A stretch of DNA of 64,000 nt from Rhynchospora pubera (GCA_028095005.1 CM051459.1:315892513-315956512), one strand, 5' to 3'; counted from the first letter of the stretch, positions 1-11,192 are shown. Notes: generated by a model not told the origin, from the sequence alone. A program made the numbers and translations.

Positions 1-371
1 ATTAGGTTCCCACAAAACATACTACTATTGTTTTAAAGACCAAATGCATGAAATTAATTGAAGAAGTTTGGTTACTTGAAAATACAAAAACCGGCCTTAA
101 ATTGAAAAATGAATTTACTTTATAAACAATAATTGATTTGCAACTTTATAATTCAAATTAAATATTTCTGATGCATAGAAATCAAGGAATATCCAAGAGT
201 ATGTAATTATTTTTTAGAGCTTACAATAATATTGATGGAATTTTTAGAAGTGAAATCCGACAAAAATTCAAATGATTAAACAAATCTCATAATCAACTAT
301 GACAAAATATGTCAATAAAAGAAATTTGAATATTAGAAAAAAAATCTTGAATTTCATAAACAACAGAATAG
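1..371. other. AT-rich non-coding DNA, nothing recognised
   Basis: No open frame or repeat is recognised. The right part (about 300-371) may be a diverged continuation of the copia 3' non-coding sequence that follows, because short words near a TTGTTTATGAA-type motif are shared with the region after 22,700 on the opposite strand. Confidence 0.4.
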
Positions 372-1141
372 CCTAGTGTGACATTTATAATAAAATATAA
401 TTGTTCAAATACATACATACACAATAGATACATGTTACAGAATTTTCAGTGCTAGCAGTCCGCTGGCCCTGCCAGCGACCACTCATGCGATTCTGAAACA
501 ATCTCAGTAAATCTGTCCATCTGTCTGCAACTCAGTCAGCTTAAGAAACTACATCCGTGCGATGGGTTTTGTGAATGGATCTGCCACCATCTCAACAGTG
601 GAAATGTGCTTTAACACAATCTTTTATGTGTTTGTCTGTCTCTAACAAAATGATATCTCGTATCAATATGTTTTGCCTTTCCATTGTACTTGTGGTCTCG
701 TGAGAATGCTTTAGTAGCAGTGCTATCACAATAGATTGCCACAGGTCTATTAGGCACCTTGACTACCCCTAGTCCCTTTAGGAAACGCTCAACCTTATTG
801 CCTCTTCGATCACCGCAGAGCATGCAATGTACTTGGCTTCCATGGTAGATAAAGCAACACACATTTGTTTTTTTCTAGCCCAAGAGATCACACTGTTACC
901 AAGCATAAAGATGAAACCAAAGGTGGACTTGCGCTCATCCAAGTTACCAGCCCAATCGACATCTAAATAGCCAACTAGGTCCAGGCTTGTGCCATGATAA
1001 CATAACACATAATCCGATGTGTTCTTGAAATATCTCAAAATCCTCTTGACTGCTTGCCAATGAACAAATACAGGATTCGACTGAAATCGGCTGATAAGAC
1101 TCACTGCATAGCAAATATCGAGTCTTGTACACAACATAGCG
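372..1141 (-). pseudogene. Ty1/copia pol 3' fragment (end of RT, RNase H, 3' UTR)
   Basis: Read on the minus strand, this is the 3' end of the same copia family that lies at 18.2-24.3 kb (plus). The RNase H region is recognisable: a TRxDICYAV block, VDWAG in place of DADWAG, STMEAKYIACS, an IYCDST segment and the KHIDTRYHFVRD motif. The 3' non-coding part carries the family's CAGCGG-type palindrome (452-480) and the TGTAACATGTATCT stretch. The frame is broken near 860, and the protein start is missing because homology stops at about 1,141, where MULE-like copy A begins. It is a dead fragment. Similarity to the 22-kb copy is high over coding and UTR. Confidence 0.85.
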
Positions 1142-1219
1142 TTGTTTGCATCTAAATTCTGCTGCAGACAATCATACAATGAATCAAAACCACAAAACAA
1201 AACCATGTCACAAATCAGC

Positions 1220-2356
1220 AAGCTTTTAAATTTCGGTGTTTTTTCGGCGTTTTTTCGGAAATAACGTTATTCTATATTAGAACGCACGAACGTCCCAGTC
1301 ATAAGCGAGGAAATGACGTAGCGCGTAATTTCTATTTTTTCGGCGTTTTTTCGGCGAAAAAATTGCATTTGGCGGAGATTTAACGGAAATGGTAGCATTA
1401 AAAAAAAATCAGCGATCAAAATCTCTTTCTCTCTCGAACAAGGCCATGAAGCCTTGCCTGTTCGCCGTCCCAATCTCCTCTACGGCTCTACCTCTCCGAT
1501 CTCCTCCACTCCTCCGCCAATTCTCTTCCACTTTGATCTCCTCTCTGCCACTCCTCCTCCACCGATCTCCTCTACTGGCACTGTTGCTTCGCCAGTACTA
1601 CTCTCCTCCTCCGTCAGTCCATCTATAGGCACTGTTGCTCCGCCACTCCTCCACCGATCTCCTCTACTGGCACTGCTGCTCCACCACTTCTGCTCTCCTC
1701 CTCCTTCAGTCCTTCATCTACTGGCACTGCTGCTCCGCCACTCCTCTACCACTCCGATCTCCTCTCCGCCACTCCTTCTTGACCGATCTCCTCTAGTGGC
1801 ACTGCTGCTTCGCCATTGTTGCTCTCATCTTCCTTTAGTCCATTTACTGGCACTGTTGGTCTTTCATTCCTCTACTGTCTCAGGCTCTTAGCCTTTGTTA
1901 TGTGTGAATCCTTCTGGTATGAACTGAGATAATTAATTTGCAACACAATTGAATAATGTTATAGTTATATTATTAATTATACTGATAATCTGTTACAGAG
2001 ATGCGCTAGTCAGCACAATTGAATAATGTATTAATGTTAAAGTTATACTATTAATTGGTTTATGCTTTATATTGTTAATGTTATAGTTTTACAGCACAAT
2101 TTATTTAAGTGTTGTACTTTGTAGTATATCTTAATCTAATACTGCACCAAGGTACCTCAATATACCAATCAAATTGTTAAGTACACTCCAATACTATAGA
2201 CTTTACATTTTAAAAGATTGCAAACCACATATAATTAATTAAGATCATGAATAAACAAAGGTCACCGTTTTTTCACCGTTTTTTCACCGAAAAAACGCCG
2301 CACCGTTAAATCAACTCCGGACCGTCATACCGAAAAAAACGCATTTTAAAAGCTTG
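1220..2356. mobile_element. small TIR transposon nested in copy A, 9-bp target duplication
   Basis: The ends are perfect 11-bp inverted repeats, AAGCTTTTAAA at 1220-1230 and TTTAAAAGCTT at 2346-2356. They are flanked by an exact 9-bp direct repeat, CAAATCAGC, at 1211-1219 and 2357-2365. Subterminal CGGCGTTTTTTCGG-like motifs occur in inverted orientation at the two ends. The paralogous sequence in copy B (complement of about 8,360-8,400) continues across the site without the insert. The 9-bp duplication fits the Mutator superfamily. The termini match no family I know, and no transposase is present. Confidence 0.8.
1454..1880 (+). repeat. CT-rich minisatellite inside the nested transposon
   Basis: A degenerate repeat built around GGCACTGCTGCTCCGCCA and CTCCTCT words recurs at irregular 41-66-bp spacing (about 1575, 1628, 1669, 1732, 1798 and 1849). 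Open frames across it are serine/leucine/proline-rich by-products of the repeat, not evidence of a protein. Confidence 0.65.
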
Positions 2357-3605
2357 CAAATCAGCCAAAACCAACCATATCAGCAATCATACAAAATAAT
2401 TTTGACAGGCAGTCACTAAAGTATGAGAGAAAAATACAGAAATTCCTAAACAGTGGACGTTAGCTTAATAATGAGAAATCCATATGGAGCCTTACATATC
2501 CCTACAATTAATTACATATGTGTCCTATATAACGGAAAATATGAAGCGGCGATAGTTCTCAAATCCATACAGAGGACCCTGCAAAATCTCGTGCCAAAAT
2601 GACCAATGAAAAGGCACCAAAATAATTTTACAAAACAATGCAACAAAATTAACCTCAAATAACAAATATTAGAATTGGGATTGGGCTCTAAAATTAAATC
2701 AAATTAACTAGGCCCGTTCCTATTTTATTTTCCTGGCAGCCCATGCAAAATAGAAGGCCCAATCTCCAAATTAAAATCGGGTTCAGACCAAACAAGCAGA
2801 TCCAAACTCGATATCAAAACTAGGCCCGTAAGTCGGAAACTGGCTCAAGCATGACTCATACGGGACTCAAACTTGACTCATGCGCACGGGCCCAAGCTTT
2901 GCCAATTGACTCGACTGAGTCTTGTTGGGGTCTGTACACATGTCACCTCCCCCTTCGTGGGGACCATTACCGTTAATAGCAAAAAAGAAAAAAAAGAGGA
3001 TGGAACAGTACCATCCTGTCAGACGCGAAGCTCCGACAGAGACAAACGTCGGGCCGCCTGCTCAGGCCACCTCAGTCCAAACCAACTTCACCAATGGATC
3101 GGCGATGCTTCAACGATCTCAGCGACACCAAATTTGCAGAGAATTGGAGGAGGAATAGCTCGATTGGAGAAAGAGAAAGGTTGACTGTCGAAGGAGAAAT
3201 GCAAGAAATTAGACAAAAAGGAAAGTGCGGTTGTGCAATTGAAGCATGGTGCATCTTCTCAAAGGGATTAACAACATACCTGATGGAGCAATTATGAGTG
3301 AAGAAGCTTGCAGAGAAGGTTGAGCTATATATCTCAGTTTGAAACAGCCATGGCGGAGCTATGCAAATGGAGAAAGAGAGTTCAAATATGCTTCTGGATG
3401 TAATAATTGAGCTTTGCCTCGATCATGGAGCATGCACAGATGCAGCATGAGGCTTCTATTGCTACCACAGTTGAAATACCTTTTGACTGGACGCTTCCAG
3501 TGAAATTGGGAGGAGCAGACAAGGGAAATAGAAGGACTGGAGAGAAATATCATTACGTATCATCAGCCTACATCCTAAAAAGAAGTTTCTAGCGTGGTCC
3601 CTTGG

Positions 3606-4129
3606 TACCGAAACCCCCAGGATGCAACAGAAGAGTGATATCACATTCTTTTCAATTGGAGCCGTCTGATGGGAAGCAAGCTCAAACCAATGGCTCTGAT
3701 GAATGATCACCTCGTATGATAAGGATGCCAAGCAGTTGGGTGCAAGTGGAAGCATGGGGAATCATACACACATGTCACATCTAGCCATCCCTTTAGACGA
3801 TTGACTTAATAGATGGATAGATGCAGGTGTTGGCAACACTACCTCAAATGCAGGTGTGACCAAAGATGCATACCACCACATTGTGTATCAAAATAGCACA
3901 ATACGCTTGAAAAAGACATCATAAAGCAACCATAGGCATATCTGTCAATTGGGGCATGAGACAAAGCAATGTGGAGCATGGTTCAATAGGGAATGAACAT
4001 GGAGTTCCCATCACACCCCTGTAGACACTGCCACATACTCCAAATTACCAATAATTGGTGACAAAATTGGGTTTAGAAATGCATAATGCACACTTAATTA
4101 CATGGTAGGCACCAACAAAGCTAAGCCAC
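3606..4129. other. Intergenic, nothing recognised
   Basis: The sequence lies between the end of copy A homology and the copia gag fragment. I see no coding frame or terminal repeat. The missing right end of copy A is not found here. Confidence 0.4.
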
Positions 4130-5800
4130 ACAACTAGTTGGAAACAAACAACTAATATATTATCCTTGTAATCTCTCCCCCTTAAGATTTGACAAGAACG
4201 CCCTTGGGGAAAGAGGATGACTATCTAAGCCACACTCGAACCGCTTCCACTAGTCAAAATGGATGTGGAAGCGACTTTAGGAACCCAAATTATACTAGTC
4301 GAACCGGATGTATGATTTGCTTTCCTAACCTTACATTCTAGTGTGACAAGGCCATTCTTACCACAATAGTTGCAACAAGCACTAGTTGGCTTGTTCATTT
4401 GTGAACTTTCTCTAACAAAATGGGTTTCAAAATGACGCCTAAGCTCCATGGCCCTAATCTTTGGATCCTTAGAGAAAGTGTATGATTGAGAGCTTCTCAA
4501 ATTTGGTTTTTGAAAATTCTTTTTGTTTTGTTGAGAGACAATTTGGTTCACCCTATTGTTTTGAGGTCTAGTGTGTGTTTTATTCCTATTCCCACCATTA
4601 TTTTGGAAAGGATGAAAACACCCATCGGGTCCCTTGAAATACAAGTTGCTTGGGTCCCGATTGTTTTGGAAATTCTTTTGAGGTCTTCGAGACCCATTTC
4701 TATTCCTACCAAAACTCTTTTAAGCACCATTTTGAGAGCCAACAAAGTTCTTTTGCCCTTGCCCGTGTGTGTTCCTACCATTGGTGCTCTTATGATAAAG
4801 TCTCTCATTTTGTGTCGAGCTAGATACGGTTCTTGGTCTAGAAAATGATTGATTCCTCTTTTTGAAGCCAATACCCGTTTTGTCATTGGGTTTTTGTCCC
4901 ACAAATATTTTATCAAGATCCATCTTGGTGCTATGAGAAGCACTAGACGAACTTGAAGCCCTTTCATTTTTCAAAACATTTGTCTCACTCAAAAGAGTTT
5001 GACATTTTTCACAAACGTTTGTTTTTTCAAAACTCTCAATCATACTCTTGTACCTTGTCACCAAAGATTCAAGATCATGCACCTTAGTCGTCAAGATACT
5101 AATTTGCTATTTTTGACTAGCAATAGTCTTAAGAGACTCATTAAGATAATCATTCAACCTATCAAATTGCAAGTTTGTATCTTCATTCAAGCACAAGTTA
5201 TTCTCACTATCACAATCACTATCACTACAAGATGATGAGTTTGGAAGTACCTCATTTGTGACCTTAGGCATTTCAATGGCAATTGTAGATGGTTCCCCTT
5301 GGTGTTTGTCATTGTGACGGTTCTTGGAAGGAGATGCCTTGTTGTCACTAGCCGACAATGTCACGATTTTGGGCTCATACTTCAATTCTCCTAGTTGCTT
5401 GAGCTTCTCTTCCACACACCGGTAATGAGTGTAGATGATCTCCGGTGTGAGGTTGTTGTGGGACCTTTGTTGTGTTTCAAGAGTTGAGATGAGATTGTCG
5501 AATTGAGGTCTTCCCACCAAAGCCCTAAGCAATCTTCCTATAACACGACTATTAGATAGGGTTTCTCCTATGTTGTTGAATTCGTCGAGCAATTGTATAA
5601 ATCGGGTATACATTTCTTCGATGCATTCACCATCCCTTATGCGGAAATTATCCAATCTAGACTCCAACTCAAATTGACGGGAGTTTCTGATTAGAGAATT
5701 TTCCGCATAACGGTTTAAGAGAGAAACCCACATTTCATGTGCACTAGTAGAACTACCAAAAATAGCCGCTATGGATTCATGTAAAAACATGGAAACAAAA
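4130..5800 (-). pseudogene. Sirevirus-type copia gag fragment
   Basis: The minus strand encodes most of a copia Gag that is missing its first ~50 residues. From 5,790 leftward it runs in one frame through a capsid-like part (NRYAENSL, RDGECIEEMYTRF, LLDEFNN, YTHYRCVEEKLKQLG), a short coiled segment and a Gln/Asn-rich nucleocapsid, ending at 4,225. Two in-frame stops interrupt it (about 5,107 and 4,720). The zinc knuckle has Leu where His is expected (CNYC-GKNGL-VTLEC). The 3' flank (4,130-4,224) matches 12,588-12,680 next to the plus-strand copy. This fragment contains the gag segment deleted from the plus copy at 11.8 kb, so the two are independent decayed copies of one family. Confidence 0.85.
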
Positions 5801-6338
5801 ACATGGAAACAATTGTTTCAAAGCAACACCAAATCATCAATTGAAATCCTGTGAAAGATAAGAAGGGAAATAAAAGGAAATAGGACAGTTGGAGACCATC
5901 TCAAGCCATGTAAACCTCACTGGAGATGTACCAACAACCATGAAAGGCCACAAATACCCATCCTGACATACCTCAGAAGGCAGCTGTCGTCAAGCAAACC
6001 CCATTCCCAAGAATCATGTCAAGTGGGAAGAAGTAGAAAACTCATGCTTATCCTCTCCCAAGCCTAGGTGGCATATGCCCCACCTGTCACAAGTGACTAG
6101 TAAAATGGAGTAAACTTCAAAATCCTATAAGCACTTCCCAAAATGCAGATGCCACATGTCAAATACCTAATGGACAGTATATGAAGATGTAGAAGTACCC
6201 AAGGGAAGATAGAAAGTCAAGACTGAGGCGGTGGAGACCAGAAGACATCTCAACCCTTCATCAAGCATCATCAAACTTCAAAATTCCCAGAAAATGCCAC
6301 ATGGCACATGAAGTCCTGGAGAAACCCTAGTCCCAGCT

Positions 6339-6346
6339 TATAAAAG
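6339..6346 (+). promoter_or_regulatory. TATA box of Tat-like LTR
   Basis: TATAAAAG sits in a GC-richer context and is followed about 130 bp later by an AATAAA signal, as in plant LTR promoters. Confidence 0.6.
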
Positions 6347-6563
6347 AAGCCCAAGACGAAGGAATCCAGGCCCCCATTCTGTTAATTTTCAAGTATTAGG
6401 CTAGATTTTGATTTTCAGAAAATTGTAAAAGAAAGAAACAATGTAATTTACATGTAAAATCCTGCTTTCATGAAATAAATGGGGCCAAAATTGTTTTGAA
6501 ATTGCTTTTCTGTTCTTATTCTCCTCATCTTCTCTCTTTTCTTTTGTTTTCTGTTTCTAATAA

Positions 6564-6628
6564 GCCTGGTATTTGGCACTTGAGTCTGGTATTTGACTCT
6601 GAATAATCACCAGCCTGGTATTTGGCTG
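6564..6628 (+). other. Three hairpins with identical TGGTATTT loops and different stems
   Basis: Three consecutive hairpins share the 8-nt loop TGGTATTT, but their stems differ: GCC/GGC (6564-6577), GAGTC/GACTC (6582-6599) and CAGCC/GGCTG (6611-6628). The stems change on both sides so that pairing is kept. They lie about 220-290 nt downstream of the LTR TATA box, in the presumed U5/leader. Confidence 0.7.
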
Positions 6629-6675
6629 TGTAAACACCCTCTCATGAGAAGAAATTTTTGAGATATACACCTAAA

Positions 6676-6781
6676 GGCATGTAAACTCTATGCCCAGTGC
6701 TATTGTTTGCATGCCACCTAAAAACTTAAAAATGAATAAGGCTAAACAGACTCTATGCCCAGTGCTATTGTCTGTCGTGCC
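6676..6781 (+). other. Two hairpins with an identical 18-nt loop and different stems
   Basis: Hairpin 1 (6676-6715) has an 11-bp stem, GGCATGTAAAC with GTTTGCATGCC, including one G-T pair. Hairpin 2 (6740-6781) has ACAGAC/GTCTGT plus an outer GGC/GCC. Both enclose the same loop, TCTATGCCCAGTGCTATT. Only the outer GGC/GCC is shared between the stems. Confidence 0.75.
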
Positions 6782-6904
6782 AATTAAAAGTGCCAAAACA
6801 AAAAGTAGTTTTAAGTGCTGCATTCTTCATGTTTTGAAAAGCAAAGCTGCATTAGTGTTTATGTTCATGCATGTAGGAAGTAAATAAAATCGCATTCGTG
6901 TTCA

Positions 6905-8690
6905 AGTTCATGCATGTAAGTGTTTGCCTCTAAATTTTTCTGCATGTGACCGTACCATAAATAAAACCAAAATACCAAAACCTCTACGATCAGCTAAAAC
7001 CGCTTTGACGCATCGACATGAAATGTGAAAGGAAAAGTGCAAAGTTTCCTAAATATGTACTGTAATTCAATTATGGGAATGCCGAATGGAGCCACATAAT
7101 TTCCTCCTTATTAGATGGCTGGGGATTAAAGGTGTGTAATAATTATACCGTGACCTTACCAAAGCCTTTGTAATTTTGGGGCCAGGCTAGGGGTCTCTTT
7201 TCAGGTGGTAGGTTGTGGTATAGTACTGTTCACTCCCTCCATTACTTGAATTTCTCTTGTATTCTTCTCTTCTTTTTACTGGAGACATCCAGTTGGTGGG
7301 GAATTCGATTCTTGTTGCGTCAGTGGGCTTGTGTTCCATCCAAACACGCTCCCTGACTAAGATTAAGTGCATCCATCATGTCTTAAGTCACACACAAAAC
7401 CTTTCTTCTTTCTTAAAGCTTCGTCGCCATTGTTGCTTGCTTCTGTTGTGACTAACTCGTCTCCCAAGCACTCAGCAACGAAATTGATTGCTCAGGTATG
7501 AAGCTTGTTCCTCCTACAAGCTACATTACTTCTTATTTGCTTGATTTCACCTCTATAAGGACTGAATTGCATCATTTTTTCTCAAGCAGCGAACTCCTCC
7601 TCTTTCAAATTGGAGTCATTCCTTCACTAATCCCCAGGGTGTCTGAGGTCGCTGAGACCGTGAGTGCATCGCCTGTGCAGTGGTGCACTCGGTTTAGGTT
7701 GAGGTGGTCGGAGTTGGTGGCGTGACATTTGTCTTCGCCGGAGAAACTGTGCCTCTATTTCGAGTAACCGCCTCCCTCTCTTTTCTTTTTCCTTTATTTC
7801 CTTTAACGGTAATGGGCTGAGCCAATGGAATGGTGCCATGTGTGCAGCCCCTTACGCGACTCAGTCGAGTCAAATATTGATGTTGGGTTCAGTCGGCTGG
7901 GTCAGGTCGTATGAGCCCCGCATGGGTCTGTTTGGCCATCGGATAACGGGTTTGTGCACCCAAATCCTCTTGAGTTTGATGGGCCGCTGCTGTGTATTGG
8001 GCCGTTTTTTATATTTTATTTTTGTTATGGGCCGTCAGAATTTAAATGTAAATGGGCTTTTAATTTTGATGTGTAGCCCAACCCAATTTGTAATTAATTT
8101 AGGATTAATTTTGCTGCATGGTTTTGTAATATTATTTTGGTACCTATTCATTGGTCAGTTTGGCACAAGATTCTCCAGGGTTCTCTGTATGTGTTTAAGA
8201 ACTATGATTGCTTCAGATTTTTCGTTATGTAGGACACTGATGTAATTAATTATAGGGATATTTAAGGCTCCATATGGCATTCCCCAAATTAAATACCGTC
8301 CAATATTTAGGAATTTCGGTATTTTCCTCTCATACTTTCATGACTGTTTGTCAAGGCTGTTTTGTATGATTTGGGTATGGTTTTGGTTTGTATATTACAT
8401 GGTTTTACTTCTATAGTTTTGGTGCCTGTCAGTAGGCCATTTCAACATGAAATTTTGTTACAAATTCTCCGTTATGCAGGACGTGAGCGTAATCAATCGT
8501 ACGGATATCTAAGGCTCCATACGATATTCCCATAATTGAATTACAGTCCATATTTAGGAAACTTTGCATTTTTTTTTCACATTTCATGACGATGCGTCAA
8601 GGCGGTATTAGTTGGTCGTAGAGGTTTTGGTATTTTGGTTTTATTTATGGTAAAGTCGTATGCAGCAAAATTTAGAGGCAAACAAATTCC
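6905..8690 (+). mobile_element. MULE-like element, copy B, with ~215-bp terminal inverted repeats
   Basis: The left end (about 6905-7120) and right end (about 8475-8690) are inverted repeats that start GTTTGCCTCTAAATTT and remain similar for about 215 bp. This is typical of non-autonomous Mutator-like elements. The interior (7,187-8,460) is homologous in inverse orientation to copy A. Near 7.25-7.9 kb it contains CT-rich, exon-like sequence and repeated GGGCC/GGCCC words, but no transposase or recognised gene fragment. I could not find a 9-10-bp target duplication. It sits inside a Tat-like LTR region. Confidence 0.7.
8223..8690 (+). repeat. Subterminal direct duplication (~248 bp) in copy B
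   Basis: Units starting CGTTATGTAGGACACTGATG (8223) and CGTTATGCAGGACGTGAGCG (8471) are diverged direct repeats. They share GGATAT, AAGGCTCCATA, TTTAGGAA and TCATGAC words in the same order. Copy A carries a single unit at this place. Confidence 0.65.
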
Positions 8691-9091
8691 CCCCACCAGG
8701 GTGAATTGTGAAACCATTGATGAACAGTTTGCCCTAATGTCCCCATTGCCCTTGTAGACTCACGAGGCTAAGTCTTGGTAGGTTTAGGCTGGGTTTGTTT
8801 TTTTTTGTTTTAGATTTATATTTTTTTTGGATTTTGTTTGTTTTTTCTTTGTTTAGGCGGTTTATTTTCTTGACCCTTTCCTTTATTGGCACTCAGTCTG
8901 TAGACATTGTTGCGTCTTTTTCGTCATTATTCTCCTCGAAGGAATTTCTCGAAGAACAATGGGAACATAACCTTAGATTCACCTCCCTTAAGGTTCAATC
9001 TCTATGGCGGGTATCTCTCGACACAAGAGAATCCTAACAAGAGTTGCTACTTAAAGAAGTTTCTTGATTTAGCGGGTCATTTCTTTTCAAT
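8691..9091. other. Non-coding, possible gypsy LTR remnant
   Basis: A stretch near 9,060-9,090 (GGTCATTTCTTTTCAATAGG) resembles the LTR stretch at 37,295-37,320. The rest is unassigned. Confidence 0.3.
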
Positions 9092-9610
9092 AGGCGCAAG
9101 CTGGTAGAATGTTATGTGGATGATCTAGTGGAGAAATCCCATCACTATGAACAACACCTCGAGGATTTGAGATTCATGTTCGATAGGCTAAGAATGCATG
9201 CTTTCAAACTCAAGGAGTTACCTCCTCCTTGAACTCTCAAGGAGCTTAGGTCTCTTCAAGGACGCCTGGCTTACATCAGAAGGTTCATAGCCAACCTTTC
9301 AGGTAAAATCAAGCCCTTTACAAGGCTCACCAAGAAGGATGTTCCTTTCAAGTGGGATGACGAGTGCCAAAAAGCTTTGGAAGACATAAATCAGTATTTG
9401 GTGAAACCTCCCGTATTGGCGGCGCCTATTCCTGGGAAACCCCTCATCCTTTACACCACAGCGTTAGATGGATCGCTGGGGGCACTCCTCGCCCAAGAAA
9501 ATGAAGAGGGAAAATAGAATGCTCTGTACTACCTCAGTAGGATGCTGATGGCTGCCGAACTTTCATACACCTCAATCGAGAAACATTGCCTGGCACAAGT
9601 GGCGAAGCTA
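9092..9610 (+). pseudogene. Ty3/gypsy RT-RNase H remnant (Tat-like)
   Basis: The frame opens at the RT catalytic motif VECYVDDL, followed by HEQHLEDLRFMF. It then jumps, through an internal deletion at the RT thumb, to the connection domain (TLKELRSLQGRLAYIRRF, KPFTRLTKK) and the start of RNase H (LGALLAQENEEGK, ALYYLSR, SYTSIEKHCLA). In-frame stops occur near 9,232 and 9,515. The YVDD and HEQHLEDL motifs match the minus-strand RT at 27.6-28.3 kb, so both belong to the same gypsy branch. The upstream half of RT and the integrase are absent. Confidence 0.85.
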
Positions 9611-10180
9611 GGATTTCGTGTCATCAAGGTCCGTAAATTTTTGTTTTGCTGACAATATATGTATAATAATAATTTTTATATAAAGAACTCTAAAATAATG
9701 TTGGATAAAAAGAGTCATGAGAAATCAATTATATATTATAATAAAAATAGAAAAATCTAGAATAATATATTTAATATACAAGATAATAATTTTCCTAATT
9801 CAAAAGTCAAGACAACAAAAAAATTCAATAATTTCCTATGAATTTTTCAACCAAATATTTCATTCTATTCTAAATTTTATTTTAATAAGAATAATTGGGT
9901 AGGAGAAAGAAGACTATTAGCCATGAACAAATGTTACCCGGGTCCCTATTCGATTTTTTAGGTGTCGTTATGCAATTCAAATCAAACACGACATATCCAG
10001 CTGGGTCCTTCAAATTTTTGAGATGGGTCCCTAATTTCTTGCGGATTTTTTTTAATTACAAACTGTTGGTTAAACATTTTCTCTCGATTTGCTAATTTGC
10101 AAAACAACACCAAAACCACAAACTAACATCTCTATTTAGTGATTAATAGCTAGATTATTTGAAGAATGAATTAGAGCAAG
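9611..10180. other. AT-rich intergenic DNA
   Basis: It is very AT-rich (9,640-9,900 especially), with no coding signal or repeat that I can name. Confidence 0.5.
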
Positions 10181-10302
10181 TGTGGCACAAGTTTTGAAGC
10201 TTCAAGAGATTACTTTGGACTAGTTAGAGTCAATAGTTTAGGTATAATTATACCCTAAACTAATCTCAATCAATTTCCTGGTAAAATGCTCAGTTTTTCT
10301 GT

Positions 10303-11150
10303 CAAGCGTTATACAACACCACTTGTCGTTACACAACGTTCAGTTTATTTCGTTCTTAAATTGCAAAAAATTCTGACAAGATTGAAATGGCGTTACACAA
10401 CGCTCAGTAGCGTTGTGCAATGCTAGTTCTTTTGTTCTTAACTTGTTAAATCTGTTATCTATTCTTGTCAAAACGTTATGCAACGCTATATAGCGTTCCA
10501 AAATATTGATGTTTCTGTGTTGTGCACGTTAAGTAGCGTTGTACAACGATGGTCTGAAGCAGGCAACACTGCACTGCTCAGACAGCGCTGCTGCACGCAT
10601 GACCCATGTCACATGCATGCAGCATGCAGGCAATCCAATGTTTTTATGTGCAAAGTTGCGGGTTTCATTCGCCAACACTGTCTAGCATTGAGCAACGTGT
10701 GCGTTGTACAACGTGAGTCAGAGAACTGCCCTCTACATCGCTCAGACATCTCTCAGCAGCGCTGTTGCGTGCATGACCCATGCTCCATGCATGCAACACG
10801 CAAGCGAGTTAACAACTTTTGCACATAAAACTGCAGGTTGCATTCGCGAACGCTAACATTGTGTAACGTCAATAAGCGTTGTATGACGTTCTGACAATGT
10901 TGTTTGAGTCTGTCAGAACTGCCTTCCTTCCTTTCATTCCTCTGTTGTGCAATTCTCCTTAGCGTTGCACAACGCTCTGACAAGTTCCAACGGAACTGTC
11001 GAGCATCTACTTTGGACTTTTACTAAAGCGTTGTGCAACTCTATGAAACGTTACACAATGCTCTGACAACTCACAACAGCATTGTCTGTGACCGTTTATT
11101 TTTTCTACAGCTATTTCGGCGTTTTACAATGCCATATAGCATTGTACAAC
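10303..11150. repeat. Dispersed GCGTTGTACAACGC-like palindromes in LTR U3
   Basis: At least ten sites with the pattern CGTT-NNNN-AACG occur (for example near 10303, 10392, 10465, 10530, 10695, 10960, 11025, 11060 and 11145). The central four bases vary (GTAC, ACAC, GTGC, GCAC, ATGC). Many are in pairs about 8-12 bp apart. Confidence 0.8.
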
Positions 11151-11192
11151 GATAGAGTCTGTTTTGACTGGTTTTTGGAGTTGTTGGCGCCC

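Larger units (their letters stand above)
1143..3605 (-). mobile_element. MULE-like element, copy A (right end missing)
   Basis: The left end (TGTTTGCATCTAAATTCTGC, 1143 on) matches the reverse complement of the right terminus of copy B at 8,690. Homology with the reverse complement of copy B (7,187-8,690) then runs to about 3,605 with scattered indels. Shared blocks include GGAGCCTTA, GACTCGACTGAGTC and the ACCGTTAA stretch. Copy A has one subterminal unit where copy B has two, and no right terminal repeat is seen. The element abuts the copia fragment without a visible target duplication. No transposase is encoded, so it is non-autonomous. The class (Mutator-like) is inferred from the long terminal inverted repeats seen in copy B. 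Confidence 0.65.
5830..6900 (+). mobile_element. Tat-like gypsy LTR (U3-R-U5 part), interrupted by MULE copy B
   Basis: There is promoter-like architecture: a TATAAAAG box at 6339-6346, a polyadenylation-like AATAAA stretch near 6,474, then a pyrimidine-rich tract and hairpin clusters. The same order of elements, with local word similarity upstream of TATA (GCCACATG, AAACCCT, TATAAAAGAAGC) and around the AATAAA, occurs on the minus strand at 42.1-42.6 kb in the Tat-like element. I infer a related LTR in plus orientation. The outer start is not defined and no target duplication was found. The right side is cut by MULE copy B at 6,905. Gypsy RT sequence on the same strand follows at 9.1 kb. Confidence 0.6.

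Noticed and set aside
1389..1891. Ser/Leu/Pro-rich open frames in two phases
   Set aside because: They are by-products of a CT-rich minisatellite inside a DNA transposon. No codon structure or domain.
1143..8690. One giant MULE with 1.4-kb arms enclosing gag and LTR fragments
   Set aside because: Copy B has its own two ~215-bp terminal inverted repeats (6905-7120 and 8475-8690), so it is complete by itself; copy A is better read as a separate truncated copy.
8930..9095. Minus-oriented Tat LTR piece before the RT remnant
   Set aside because: Only about 30 bp are convincingly similar to 37,295-37,320. Kept as a remark, not as a feature.
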